A DNA stretch of 64,000 nucleotides from Oceanobacillus piezotolerans (GCF_003665065.1 NZ_RCHR01000003.1:656487-720486), one strand, 5' to 3'. Positions 52,185-60,353 are shown, counted from the first letter of the stretch. Numbers and translations: made by a program. Notes: generated from the sequence alone by a model not told the origin.

Positions 52185-52554
52185 TACCTATTTATCTACC
52201 ATTATTTTTGCCTCATTCATAGGAACATATTTAGATCTTTTGCTGGTCGGAGCAGGTTTGTATGACTATCCAAGGCGTCCGTTTCCAGAAATATTTACCA
52301 TCAATATCTTATTCACGCTTTGTATACTGCCGTTATTTTACCTTATCATTATTTTTATATTAAAAAGGTTACATCAATTACCTAGGTATCTTTTCCTGAT
52401 TATTTGTAGTTTATTTGTATACATAGCAGAACATGCAGCAGAACAATATGGTTTATTTAGTCATACCTCTTATTGGAAACTTGAATATTCCCTTTTTGGT
52501 TATTTTCTTTTCTTTATCGTTATTTGGAAATTTTATAGCTGGCTCGAAGATTAA
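52102..52554 (+). CDS. Small membrane protein, CBO0543-like
   Basis: 150 aa, basic head then four helices (YLSTIIFASFIGTYLDLLLVGAGLY, IFTINILFTLCILPLFYLIIIFIL, YLFLIICSLFVYIAEHAA, YFLFFIVIWKFYSWL). The GTYLDLLLVGAGLYDYPRRPFPEI motif is that of CBO0543-type spore/membrane proteins. It overlaps the end of the DUF2515 gene by 83 bases in another frame, behind GGAG, an unusually long overlap. Function unknown. Confidence 0.65.
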   Translation: MSIVKHLKKSNFPSSRKKQYYRKNQRISTYLSTIIFASFIGTYLDLLLVGAGLYDYPRRPFPEIFTINILFTLCILPLFYLIIIFILKRLHQLPRYLFLIICSLFVYIAEHAAEQYGLFSHTSYWKLEYSLFGYFLFFIVIWKFYSWLED

Positions 52555-52603
52555 CAGGGGGAGGGTTCTCTTACAAAAAAGTCTATTCCTGCCGTAACTA
52601 TTC

Positions 52604-52634
52604 AAGGTGATCATTAAGTTTGATCGCCTTTTTC
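52604..52634 (+). terminator. Terminator
   Basis: AAGGTGATCA/TGATCGCCTT stem (one G-U) then TTTTTCTTTT. Confidence 0.88.
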
Positions 52635-52721
52635 TTTTGTAAAAATTCTATTAAATATAATGTTATTATTTGTTTTTTAGCTAAGGTAAGTTCATTTGAC
52701 GTATTGTAATTCGAACAAAAA

Positions 52722-52744
52722 AACCACTTAACCAAGAAGTGGTT
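52722..52744 (-). terminator. Terminator of the lipoprotein gene
   Basis: AACCACTT/AAGTGGTT with a 7-base loop; the 3' end of the gene lies inside it, and the A run on the plus strand supplies T for the leftward transcript. Confidence 0.8.
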
Positions 52745-53174
52745 AAAATCCAAGTTCCTCAATCTGCGTTTTCAACTCAGTGATATTCTCAATGGTTTGA
52801 TATATTTCCGAGTACTGTAACTCCTCTAACGCTACTTCTCCATTTTGGACTACATTCTCAGTAATATCGAGAAGTTGTTGATTCTTTTCCAAAAGATTTT
52901 GATGTAGACCATCTGCAATTGCAGGAGCGTCCATTTCATTAAATTCTATAATCGATTTTTCTATAGCTAACAGTTGTGTTTCTAACTCTTCTTTAGCTGC
53001 TGGATCAGAAGCTGCTTGATTCATAAGACCCGAAGTTTCTTCCGCAAAATTGCTTAAATCATTAAAGTACTCAGTTGCCTGAGTCGCGTAATTTAATGTA
53101 TCATTCGTTTCCTCAAAAAAGGAACATCCAGTAAGTGCTATTGAAAATACTAAAAGTATCATTATTCTTTTCAT
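52743..53174 (-). CDS. Small lipoprotein, DUF6376-like
   Basis: 143 aa: signal with lipobox LTGCSF (Cys17), then an acidic all-helical body with heptad-like spacing (LNYATQATEYFNDLSNFAEETSGLM...). The CSFFEETNDTLNYATQATEY start resembles DUF6376 (YjfA-like) proteins. Outer-face membrane anchor; role unknown. AAGGAGATTCAC ribosome site. Confidence 0.72.
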   Translation of the reverse strand: MKRIMILLVFSIALTGCSFFEETNDTLNYATQATEYFNDLSNFAEETSGLMNQAASDPAAKEELETQLLAIEKSIIEFNEMDAPAIADGLHQNLLEKNQQLLDITENVVQNGEVALEELQYSEIYQTIENITELKTQIEELGF

Positions 53175-53428
53175 GTGAATCTCCTTTCGAGTACTTTTAT
53201 TTTAACTTATTTATAGGGATTTGTCCTTATTCAAAGGGGATTAACTAAAGGCGGAGGAAGAAATAAGTCATTTCAGAACCTGCCTCTTACCAAATGAAAA
53301 AGAAACAAATTCTTTCCTTGCATAATCATCTTCCTTAAAAAAACTAAAACTTTTTCAACCCAATACCCCCAACTAAACACTACCTTTCGATTATAGAAGT
53401 GAATAAGAAGGAAAGGAGGGGGAAATCC

Positions 53429-53617
53429 ATGGATAAAGAAGTAATGAATGTGAAGGAAATAGCTGATTATCTTGGATTACATACAGATACCGTTTATGAC
53501 CTGGTTCGTGATAACGCGATTCCACACTTCAAAATTGGGAAACGCATTCTATTTTCAAAAGAAGCGATCGAGAATTGGATACGAAGCCAAATTATGGACC
53601 AATCGGAAAACCAATAA
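53429..53617 (+). CDS. Excisionase-like HTH protein
   Basis: 62-residue MerR/excisionase (HTH_17) protein: MNVKEIADYLGLHTDTVYDLVRDNAIPHFKIGKRILFSKEAIENWIRSQ is the complete domain. ATG 53429 follows AAGGAGGGGG. It opens a four-gene block of phage-type replication genes, 40 bases before the DnaD-like gene, but no integrase is nearby. In such a place it may be a regulator rather than an excisionase. Confidence 0.83.
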   Translation: MDKEVMNVKEIADYLGLHTDTVYDLVRDNAIPHFKIGKRILFSKEAIENWIRSQIMDQSENQ

Positions 53618-53657
53618 GAATACGAACTGAATCATAAAAAAAGAGGGAGAGAAAAAA

Positions 53658-54413
53658 ATGAATTATATTAAAGAATTAAATGCCTTTCGTAGTTGGAAAA
53701 TGTTTAATGATTTGCCTACTGGAGCTGTTGCGCTTTGGTATTCTTTAATGGCTGTAAACAACCAAGTTGGCTGGAAGAAACGTTTTAATGTACCCAATCC
53801 CACTTTACAAATGCTTACTGGCTTATCGAAGCAAGGCTTAGACTATGCTCGTAAACGGTTAATCGAAGGCTATTATATAAAATATGAATCAGGAAAAAGA
53901 GGACAAGCACCTGTTTATCAAATGAATTCTATGACAGAGAAAATGAAAGGAGATGGAGACTTGGTTGCTGGCCAAACGGTATACCAATCACCATACCCAT
54001 CCAATCCCTCATTAGAGTCCCCATCCCATAACAACAGCTTGCCCATACCTAAAAAGAAACAAGTAAGTAGTAGTAGACATACGCCCGATGCTTATACGGT
54101 ATACGAACAGAACATTGGCATTCTAAAACCAATCGCAAGAGAATCTTTTCAATCCTGGTGCGATGATTTAGGAGATGAAATGGTCATCTATGCGATTGAA
54201 CTTGCGGTGAAATTAGATGGGAGAACGTTTAGCTATGTGGAGTCTATCTTAAAGGAATGGGCGAGCAATCATTTCGAAACTCTAGAACAGGTAAAGACTT
54301 TTGAGAGACAAAAGTCAGAAAGGAAGCGAAAGACGGTTGCTTTTCCTAAAAAGGAGAAAGAGAAGAAGGGGTTGTTTCAGGAATTGAGGGAGGAGGCGAA
54401 GCACAATGACTGA
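53658..54413 (+). CDS. DnaD-like phage replication protein
   Basis: 251 aa. The N-terminal ~95 residues (MNYIKELNAFRSWKMFNDLPTGAVALWYSLMAVNNQVGWKKRFNVPNPTLQMLTGLSKQGLDYARKRLIEGYY) form the winged-helix of DnaD-type replication initiators; a Ser/Pro-rich linker leads to a second domain (YEQNIGILKPIARESFQSWCDDLG... YVESILKEWAS) that is the DnaD C-terminal fold. Helps load helicase in phage systems. Overlaps the next gene by 8 bases. AGAGGGAGAG site. Confidence 0.83.
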   Translation: MNYIKELNAFRSWKMFNDLPTGAVALWYSLMAVNNQVGWKKRFNVPNPTLQMLTGLSKQGLDYARKRLIEGYYIKYESGKRGQAPVYQMNSMTEKMKGDGDLVAGQTVYQSPYPSNPSLESPSHNNSLPIPKKKQVSSSRHTPDAYTVYEQNIGILKPIARESFQSWCDDLGDEMVIYAIELAVKLDGRTFSYVESILKEWASNHFETLEQVKTFERQKSERKRKTVAFPKKEKEKKGLFQELREEAKHND

Positions 54414-54732
54414 GAATGAAGGAATAGAAGTTTTAGAAACCATAGCAGAATTGTATCCCCGTTTTGATCTAAACAAGCGAAAAGCCAAGGTCTTACTTCC
54501 TCATTTAATGGAAATGGAATACAACGGAGTAATGGAAAAACTGTTTTCCTATGTTACGGAAAATCCTTACCCACCTACAATAGCAGAAATTGCTGTTTAT
54601 CCACCGAAACCTTATGAGGGGGATGAAGAAATCCGGCGCTGGGAAGAGGAAGCAGCAAAAGTACCACAGGAAGTAAAGGATAGATTTTATAAAGTGTTCG
54701 AGCAACTTGTGAAGGATAAAACGGGCCAATGA
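54406..54732 (+). CDS. Helicase loader/inhibitor, SPP1 G39P-like
   Basis: 108 residues. The N-terminal EVLETIAELYPRFDLNKRKAKVLLPHLMEMEYNGVMEKLFSYVTENPYPPTIAEI is the G39P/DUF1373-type fold that binds and blocks phage DnaB-like helicase until loading. The C-terminus is charged and flexible. Overlaps both neighbours (8 and 4 bases), so the genes are co-translated. Confirmation would come from the adjacent G40P-like helicase, which is present. Confidence 0.75.
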   Translation: MTENEGIEVLETIAELYPRFDLNKRKAKVLLPHLMEMEYNGVMEKLFSYVTENPYPPTIAEIAVYPPKPYEGDEEIRRWEEEAAKVPQEVKDRFYKVFEQLVKDKTGQ

Positions 54733-56060
54733 AACTGGAAAACTATGAAGCAGAAGTGGCGGTGTTAGGTTCCATCCTCTTAGAAGGAACGCTGTTTCAG
54801 GATGTAAAACTGCAACCCTATCATTTTGCAAATGTGGCCCATCAGAAGATCTTTCGCGCGATGAAAGGGGCATTTAATCAGAAAGAGATGATAGACATCG
54901 TAGTCGTTACTACTCACTTAGGAGAACAAATGAAAGAGGTGGGGAATACGACATACCTGCTGAAAATGGCAGAGTCTGTTCCCACTACTGTTAATTTCAA
55001 GCATCATGAACAATTAATTCTGGATGCCTATCTGCTGAGAAAAGCAAAGGAGCAGGCATTGAGATATGTGCAAGCGCCGAGTGAAGAAGGGCTTCATAAA
55101 CTGATTCGAAATCTACAATACCTTTATGAAGCAACAGATGATATGGAGGAGAAATCAACATATGATTATCTATTAGAAATCAGCAAGGAAATGCAAAGTC
55201 CTAGTAAGCATAAGGCGAATCTTACCTCTTATAAAGTACTGGACGATATGACAGGTGGCTTACAAAGGGGAGACTTAATTATATTGGCTGCACGTCCTTC
55301 TGTTGGGAAAACAGCGTTCGCCTTGAATCTTGCTGCTGGACATTGCAAACAGGGTGGCAGCACGACTGTGATTAGTCTTGAAATGGGATCTATCCAGTTA
55401 TTGAAGCGGATGATTTCTTTAGAAAGCGGGATAAACAGTCGCAAATGGAGAGGAAATACGTTTAGTCAGGAAGATTTCAGCTCGGTGTCTAGAACGATTG
55501 GAGAAATGGCTGAATGGGGGATATTTGTCCATGAGAAAAATCGTACCTTATCTGATATACGAACGACAATCCGGAAAAGAATTTTTGAAAATCCTGGCAA
55601 GAATCATGTGGTGATTATTGATTATTTACAACTAATTCAACCGGAAACCAAGAGGGAACGTCGAGATTTAGAAGTGGGAGAGATTACAAGAGAATTGAAG
55701 CTTCTTGCCATTGAACTTAACATCCCGGTCGTCCTTCTATCCCAGCTTTCTAGAAATGTAGAAGCGAGAAACAACAAACGGCCGATGCTGTCCGATTTAA
55801 GAGAATCGGGAAACATTGAGCAAGATGCAGATATTGTAGCATTCTTATATCGAGAGGATTATTATCATCCAAACTCAAAAGAAGAGAATGTAACAGAATT
55901 AATTTTATCCAAGCATCGGAATGGACCGACTGGGACGGTGATTCTGCATTTTGATAAAGAGATGGGGAGATTTTCAGAAATGACCGAGAAAGAGTATAAG
56001 GAGAAAAGAGGTGCGAGAAGTAGGGAGGAGCAGAAGCAAAGAAGATTGCATTCTGTGTAA
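54729..56060 (+). CDS. Replicative DNA helicase, DnaB/G40P-like
   Basis: 443-residue hexameric helicase. N-terminal DnaB domain (YEAEVAVLGSILLEGTLFQDVKL), then RecA-like core with Walker A AARPSVGKTAF (about residues 188-198), SLEMGSIQLLKRM, Walker B VVIIDYLQLI and the arginine-finger region QLSRNVEARNNKRPMLSDLRESGNIEQDADIVAFLYR. Length and neighbours (G39P-, DnaD-like) place it with phage helicases such as SPP1 G40P rather than the host DnaC. It starts on ATGA overlapping the loader gene. Confidence 0.9.
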   Translation: MKLENYEAEVAVLGSILLEGTLFQDVKLQPYHFANVAHQKIFRAMKGAFNQKEMIDIVVVTTHLGEQMKEVGNTTYLLKMAESVPTTVNFKHHEQLILDAYLLRKAKEQALRYVQAPSEEGLHKLIRNLQYLYEATDDMEEKSTYDYLLEISKEMQSPSKHKANLTSYKVLDDMTGGLQRGDLIILAARPSVGKTAFALNLAAGHCKQGGSTTVISLEMGSIQLLKRMISLESGINSRKWRGNTFSQEDFSSVSRTIGEMAEWGIFVHEKNRTLSDIRTTIRKRIFENPGKNHVVIIDYLQLIQPETKRERRDLEVGEITRELKLLAIELNIPVVLLSQLSRNVEARNNKRPMLSDLRESGNIEQDADIVAFLYREDYYHPNSKEENVTELILSKHRNGPTGTVILHFDKEMGRFSEMTEKEYKEKRGARSREEQKQRRLHSV

Positions 56061-56086
56061 CAAAAAATTAGTTAATCATCTTTATT

Positions 56087-56128
56087 GGTAAAAGAAACAC
56101 TTGGTAGATTGCAAGTGTTTCTTTTACC
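56087..56128 (+). terminator. Long hairpin closing the replication cassette
   Basis: Perfect 17-bp stem starting GGTAAAAGAAACACTTG and its complement at 56112-56128, 8-base loop. No T run after it, so release may depend on the stem itself or it marks the cassette's right edge. Confidence 0.75.
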
Positions 56129-56206
56129 GACCTCATATCGCATAATTAATTTCTGAAAAGAAAAAGCTCTCAACATCCATGCGTTTTAACAATACTAAAA
56201 ACAGGT

Positions 56207-56770
56207 TCACTGCTCCTGCTCTATATATGAATAACCCCTTAATTCCTCTAACAATAGACCTGCTGCTTCTATGGCTTTTTTGTCATGAACAATTTCGCCA
56301 GGTTTATTTGCCTGGCCTAAAATATACCCCTCAAATGGAATGCCGATAAAATTAAATATATGGTTGAATTGCTGAATCATCGGCAAGCCCTTTATATGTG
56401 GCTCATCTCCACCTACTCCTATAACATAAGCTTGTTTTAAGGACATTTCCCGTTTAAAGTCTCCATTTGTTTCCTTAAGGGATTGTGACCATCGATCAAT
56501 AAAATTCTTCATAATTCCAGACATGCTATACCAATAGATCGGTGTTGCAAATAAAATCACCTCATGCTTTTGTATCTGTTCGATAATCCATGAGTAATCG
56601 TCACCCATGTCATAAAAGCCCTCAGCAGTATGACGCAAGTCCTCAATAGGACGAACCTTAAAATCCTTGAGAAATATTCTTTCAACATCCAGCCCTTTTA
56701 CAGCTAACTCTGTTAAAATTTCTGTATTTCCATTTTCCCGGGTACCGCCGTAGATAATGATTGTCGACAT
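56207..56770 (-). CDS. NADPH-dependent FMN reductase / flavodoxin-fold protein (YwqN-like)
   Basis: 187 aa, FMN loop STIIIYGGTRENGNTEILTELAVKG at the start and the ATPIYWYSMSGIMKNFIDRWSQSL motif of iron-sulfur-free flavodoxin reductases. Likely dimeric FMN quinone/metal reductase. It diverges from a LysR gene, the same pairing as B. subtilis ywqN-ywqM, which supports the identity. AAGGAGATGC ribosome site. Confidence 0.85.
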   Translation of the reverse strand: MSTIIIYGGTRENGNTEILTELAVKGLDVERIFLKDFKVRPIEDLRHTAEGFYDMGDDYSWIIEQIQKHEVILFATPIYWYSMSGIMKNFIDRWSQSLKETNGDFKREMSLKQAYVIGVGGDEPHIKGLPMIQQFNHIFNFIGIPFEGYILGQANKPGEIVHDKKAIEAAGLLLEELRGYSYIEQEQ

Positions 56771-56891
56771 GATAGCATCTCCTTTAATACATTGTTTTTG
56801 AATAATACTTATCTTATAATAAAATTACTAATCGATGAAGATGATTATTTCGATAGTTTCAATCGATAAATTCGATTAAGAGGTGGAGACC

Positions 56892-57803
56892 ATAGATATT
56901 AAACAATTAATTACATTTAAAACAGCTGCTGAGAATTTGAATTTTACAAAGACTGCTAAACTATTAAACTTTGCTCAATCAAGTGTCACATCCCAAATGA
57001 AAGCACTGGAAACCGAGCTAGGAATTCCTTTATTTGAACGGATTGGGAAAAGGCTGGTTTTAACGGAGTATGGGAAAAAATATAAATTATATGCAGATAA
57101 GATGATTATGCTTACGAAAGAGGCTGAATGGGCAATTAGTAATCATAGAGAAACAACAGGCACCCTTGTTATTGGGGCACAGGAAAGTCAATGCACTTAT
57201 AGATTGCCGCCTATTCTAAAAGAATTTAAGGAACAGTTTCCTAAGGTAAAACTAGTGTTTAAACCTGCTCATTCTGATGAGATATCAAGGCGGGAATTAT
57301 TGCAAGGTAATCTCGATATTGCATTTATCACAGATACATCTAAGCCCAGTGAAATTTTTTATATAGAGCCACTTATTCAAGAGAAGATAAAACTGGTTGT
57401 TAACCCAGACCATCCATTGACTCAAAAATTAAAGGTTCTCCCAAAAGATTTAGAACATGAAACGCTATTACTTATGGAGAATGGTTGCTCTTACCGAACG
57501 CTGCTGGAAGATACTCTTGATTCTTTTGGAGTTCATCCAAAGGATATATTGGAATTTTTAAGTATTGAAGCGATGAAGCAGTGTACTATTGCAGGACTAG
57601 GGATTGCGGTCTTGCCGGCTATGGCAGTAGAAGAGGATATTAATAATGGAAGAATGAAAGAGTTATCTTTGGGGATAGTCAATCAAACTATTTACACTCA
57701 TATCGCTTGGCATAAAGATAAGCAAATGATTACTCCTTTTCGCGAGTTTATTGAATTAAGTCGCGAACAATTCAGCAAGCTCCATGTAGATCAAACGATA
57801 TAA
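56892..57803 (+). CDS. LysR family regulator with an odd start codon (YwqM-like)
   Basis: 303-residue LysR protein: IDIKQLITFKTAAENLNFTKTAKLLNFAQSSVTSQMKALETELGIPLFERIGKRLV is the HTH. The best ribosome site, GAGGTGG, is spaced correctly for ATA 56892, which aligns with the Met of MDIKQL-type LysR proteins. The alternative is GTG 56883, which lies within that site and adds three residues. Divergent from the FMN reductase gene it probably regulates. The effector domain is complete. Confidence 0.85.
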   Translation: MDIKQLITFKTAAENLNFTKTAKLLNFAQSSVTSQMKALETELGIPLFERIGKRLVLTEYGKKYKLYADKMIMLTKEAEWAISNHRETTGTLVIGAQESQCTYRLPPILKEFKEQFPKVKLVFKPAHSDEISRRELLQGNLDIAFITDTSKPSEIFYIEPLIQEKIKLVVNPDHPLTQKLKVLPKDLEHETLLLMENGCSYRTLLEDTLDSFGVHPKDILEFLSIEAMKQCTIAGLGIAVLPAMAVEEDINNGRMKELSLGIVNQTIYTHIAWHKDKQMITPFREFIELSREQFSKLHVDQTI

Positions 57804-57825
57804 CAAGCCATTCCTATAAAGAAAA

Positions 57826-57864
57826 ACATCACATTTTGCTTGAGTTGACAAAATGTGATGTCTT
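57826..57864 (+). terminator. Terminator of LysR gene
   Basis: Perfect 13-bp stem ACATCACATTTTG/CAAAATGTGATGT with a 10-base loop and a short T-rich end. Confidence 0.85.
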
Positions 57865-58171
57865 TAGCTACCTCAAATCTATGCTGACTGTTTCTTCACT
57901 TTGGTATATGTTTGGTTACACAGTTGGAAATGATTTTTCAGCAAGAGAACTTCCCATTCAAAAGCAGGAAGTGGCTGATAGGAAAAACATAAATGAATTT
58001 GTTGCTGTAAGGCCTTTTGTAGTCCTTTGATTGGTCGTTATAGATCAACAAAATTTGTACATTGAGTGAGAAGCATTCAAGATATTTTACTAGAGGGTAA
58101 GGGTAGTTGAAGTATGAGATATTCTTTGTTACATTCGTAAACGGACGAAAATTCTAGTGGCGGAGGTTTTT
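57865..58171. other. Intergenic region before RibD-like gene
   Basis: No supported gene: the only frame of note begins inside the terminator and has no ribosome site. The GGCGGAGG at 58159-58166 serves the next gene. Confidence 0.5.
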
Positions 58172-58705
58172 ATGAATATAAAACGGAATGTGGTATTATT
58201 TATTGCTTCGAGTTTAGATGGATATATTGCTGCTAAAGATGAGTCACTTGAGTGGCTTTACAATGTCGAAGGGGAAGGGGACAATGGCTTTTCGGAGTTT
58301 TATGAAACGGTGGATACGGTTTTGCTTGGTAGAAGGACCTATGATTGGGTAATGAACCAAGAGATGGAGGAATTTCCATATAAAAACAAACAATGCTACG
58401 TGTTTACAAGGGCTTCTAATAAAGATATCGAAGATGTGAAATTTGTTAATGGCAGTGTAACTAAATTTATAGAAAGACTAAAAAGCCAAGATGGGAAAAA
58501 CATTTGGATTGTCGGTGGAGGAGAATTGTTGCATTCTTTTATACAAGAAAAACTGGTGGATGAACTCATTATAACGGTTGCCCCTACTATTCTCGGTAAA
58601 GGGATTCCGTTATTTAGAGAGGGAGATTATCAATTAGACCTTTCATTGAAAGGAATGAGAAATTTCAATCAGTTTGTAGAACTCTATTATGAAGTTAAGA
58701 ATTAA
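58172..58705 (+). CDS. Dihydrofolate reductase-like (RibD C-terminal domain) protein
   Basis: 177-residue NADPH reductase fold: VVLFIASSLDGYIAAKDESLEWL, TVLLGRRTYDWVM, and IWIVGGGELLHSFIQEKLVDELIITVAPTILGKGIPLF match YyaP/YwjB-type proteins. ATG 58172 follows GCGGAGG; a GTG at 58157 in frame has no site. Substrate unknown; not a true folA. Confidence 0.87.
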   Translation: MNIKRNVVLFIASSLDGYIAAKDESLEWLYNVEGEGDNGFSEFYETVDTVLLGRRTYDWVMNQEMEEFPYKNKQCYVFTRASNKDIEDVKFVNGSVTKFIERLKSQDGKNIWIVGGGELLHSFIQEKLVDELIITVAPTILGKGIPLFREGDYQLDLSLKGMRNFNQFVELYYEVKN

Positions 58706-58833
58706 TGAAACTCAGATTTCGTTGACAGGAAAGAACTTATAAACCAGAAGGCTAATCGAGTAAATAATAACCAAAACCACAAGTTTGCTTGCATTGCAAG
58801 CTAGTGAAAAAATAGGTAGTTATTCAGATAATA

Positions 58834-58867
58834 GAGAAGTTTCTATCCTAGTGGATAGAAACCTCTC
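58834..58867. terminator. Terminator near the CotZ-like gene
   Basis: GTTTCTATCC/GGATAGAAAC around TAGT, with outer GAGA/TCTC; flanking tracts allow it to serve the leftward coat gene and possibly the RibD-like gene. Confidence 0.78.
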
Positions 58868-58868
58868 G

Positions 58869-59186
58869 TTAGTCGTCTGCTTCTATACGAATAGCTTGAA
58901 TTTTTTGGCAGTCTACAATTAATGTAGAACCAGGTTCGGACTCCGCTTCATTTCCCGTATCTACGAAAAAAGCGCAACAAGTTTGGTTGTTTAAGTTAAT
59001 AAAAGTGACGTCTTCTAACACTACACCGCCATCTAGAAAAACATCTACTTCAGTTTGCGTTGGCAAATTTCTTAACGTATCACAAATGCAACCTTGACAT
59101 CTGTCGTTATTACAAACTTTACATGTGTCGTTTTTTTCATTTTTTGCTTTTCGATGTTTCTTACTTGAATAATAAACATAGCCCAT
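58869..59186 (-). CDS. Cysteine-rich CotZ/CotY-like spore coat protein
   Basis: 105 aa. A basic head is followed by a Cys cluster (CKVCNNDRCQGCICDTLRNLPTQTEVDVFL) and a beta-rich part with VTFINLNNQTCCAFFVDTG, all in the style of CotY/CotZ/ExsY crust proteins, which form cross-linked ordered layers. It is shorter than usual CotZ (about 150 aa). No sigma-K promoter was proved. AAAGGAG site. Confidence 0.7.
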   Translation of the reverse strand: MGYVYYSSKKHRKAKNEKNDTCKVCNNDRCQGCICDTLRNLPTQTEVDVFLDGGVVLEDVTFINLNNQTCCAFFVDTGNEAESEPGSTLIVDCQKIQAIRIEADD

Positions 59187-59251
59187 AATCAGATTTCTCC
59201 TTTGCTAAACTTATTTTGTTGCATTAATAGAATATGAGTAGATAAGATATA

Positions 59252-59385
59252 ATGAATGGACAAACTGATTGGATTAAACATACATTTTAAACCCACACTT
59301 AGCTGATTATACATTTGGAGAAGCTCTAATATTATTGGAAAATATAGATTTATATGGTGCTCATCTTTCAAGATTAAATTATTAA
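59252..59385 (+). pseudogene. Short gene broken by a one-base loss in a T run (candidate)
   Basis: ATG 59252 reads MNGQTDWIKHTF and stops; adding one T in the TTTT run at 59284-59287 would join it to NPHLADYTFGEALILLENI... ending at 59385, giving about 44 residues. A terminator follows 14 bases later. The ribosome site is weak. No family recognised. The rest of 59187-59695 apart from the promoter repeats holds nothing else. Confidence 0.3.
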
Positions 59386-59398
59386 GATAAATCAATTC

Positions 59399-59422
59399 AG
59401 CTGCCTTACCAGGCAGCTTTTC
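59399..59422 (+). terminator. Terminator
   Basis: AGCTGCC/GGCAGCT stem followed by TTTTCTTG. Confidence 0.8.
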
Positions 59423-59613
59423 TTGTCTTAATCTTTTTCTGATTGATTGAAGGTAAAGGTTGATAAAACATAAAATCAAATCCAGCCAAATTGAGTATGG
59501 TGAAGAAACTTCTTAAGTAGTGGGTGCTTTAGTTGAATAAGGTCAATCTAACCTTGATTGTATTTATTACAACCATCCTTTACTTTAGCAAGTCCTAGTA
59601 ATACTTCACATTA

Positions 59614-59677
59614 AATGTAATATATATATTGAAAAATGTAATATATATATTGTATAATGTAATATATAGATTACATT
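59614..59677 (+). promoter_or_regulatory. Promoter with three 21-bp-spaced repeats
   Basis: AATGTAATATATATATTG starts at 59614 and again at 59635; a third copy starting at 59656 continues into ATTACATT, making a palindrome with arms AATGTAAT/ATTACATT. TTGAAA (59629-59634), 18 bases, TATAAT (59653-59658) form the promoter; the second repeat fills its spacer. Probable self-regulation by the HTH protein that follows. Confidence 0.75.
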
Positions 59678-59695
59678 ATTGGAGGTGTTAAATTT

Positions 59696-59914
59696 GTGAA
59701 AAATCAATTAAAAATCGCTCGGATTTCAGTAGATTTGACGCAACAACAATTGGCTGACAAAGTAGGGGTAACCCGGCAAACCGTTAGTTTGATTGAAAAA
59801 GGGAAATATAATCCGACCCTGAAGCTGTGTCTTCAAATCTGCTATGCTGTCAATAAAACATTAGATGAATTATTTTGGCTAGAAAAGGAGGAATGGGAAA
59901 ATGCAAAAAATTAA
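59696..59914 (+). CDS. Short Cro/C1-type HTH regulator (second copy of module)
   Basis: 72 residues: LKIARISVDLTQQQLADKVGVTRQTVSLIEKGKYNPTLKLCLQICYAVNKTLDELFW is one HTH domain, closely like the regulator at 35.9 kb. GTG start after GGAGGTG. Overlaps the membrane gene by 14 bases. Likely represses its own promoter through the 21-bp repeats. Confidence 0.9.
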   Translation: MKNQLKIARISVDLTQQQLADKVGVTRQTVSLIEKGKYNPTLKLCLQICYAVNKTLDELFWLEKEEWENAKN

Positions 59915-60332
59915 AGACGAACGTTTAATACTAAGAAATTTGAAAAATATCCGTATTGCTTACGTTATCCAAACCCTGGGAATTATCGCGATTTTAGGAT
60001 ACGACCTTGTTACAAAAGGAATAGGGGGGATGACTAATAATCCACTATGGTTTGTGTTTATAGTCACCACTATTGTTTCCGCCCTTCTATCTATGAATAT
60101 TAGTGTAGAACACGAAAGTGAGAAAAGCTCTCCGAAAAAAGGATTAAAGATTTCAATTACTGTATTAGTCCTCATTTGCATTGCTGCTGGTATAATCATA
60201 TCCCTGATAGATGGGTTTAACATGATGAATGGTTTCGTATTGCCAGGAATATTTTTTATTTGTGGATTTTTTCCAATCTATTATATTTATCATTTAAGGA
60301 AAAAAAGAGAGGAAAACTTTGAGGACAAATAA
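59901..60332 (+). CDS. DUF2178-like membrane protein (module partner)
   Basis: 143 aa with four helices (IAYVIQTLGIIAILGYDLV, NPLWFVFIVTTIVSALLSMNI, ISITVLVLICIAAGIIISLIDGF, GFVLPGIFFICGFFPIYYIYHL) and charged loops. Perfect AAAGGAGG before the ATG. Same partner arrangement as at 35.4 kb but gene order reversed and little direct sequence likeness. Possibly senses membrane state and titrates the HTH protein; unproved. Confidence 0.75.
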   Translation: MQKIKDERLILRNLKNIRIAYVIQTLGIIAILGYDLVTKGIGGMTNNPLWFVFIVTTIVSALLSMNISVEHESEKSSPKKGLKISITVLVLICIAAGIIISLIDGFNMMNGFVLPGIFFICGFFPIYYIYHLRKKREENFEDK

Positions 60333-60353
60333 CAGAAATAAGAGAGGTGTTAC

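Noticed and set aside
57836..58030. Plus-strand frame of 64 codons after the LysR gene
   Set aside because: It begins inside the LysR terminator stem and has no ribosome site.
59189..59479. Minus-strand frame of 96 codons
   Set aside because: It contains the plus-strand terminator at 59399-59422, lacks a good ribosome site and has no family-like sequence.
59614..59677. CRISPR-like short repeats
   Set aside because: Only three copies with almost no spacer, all overlapping a promoter; an operator array explains them better.
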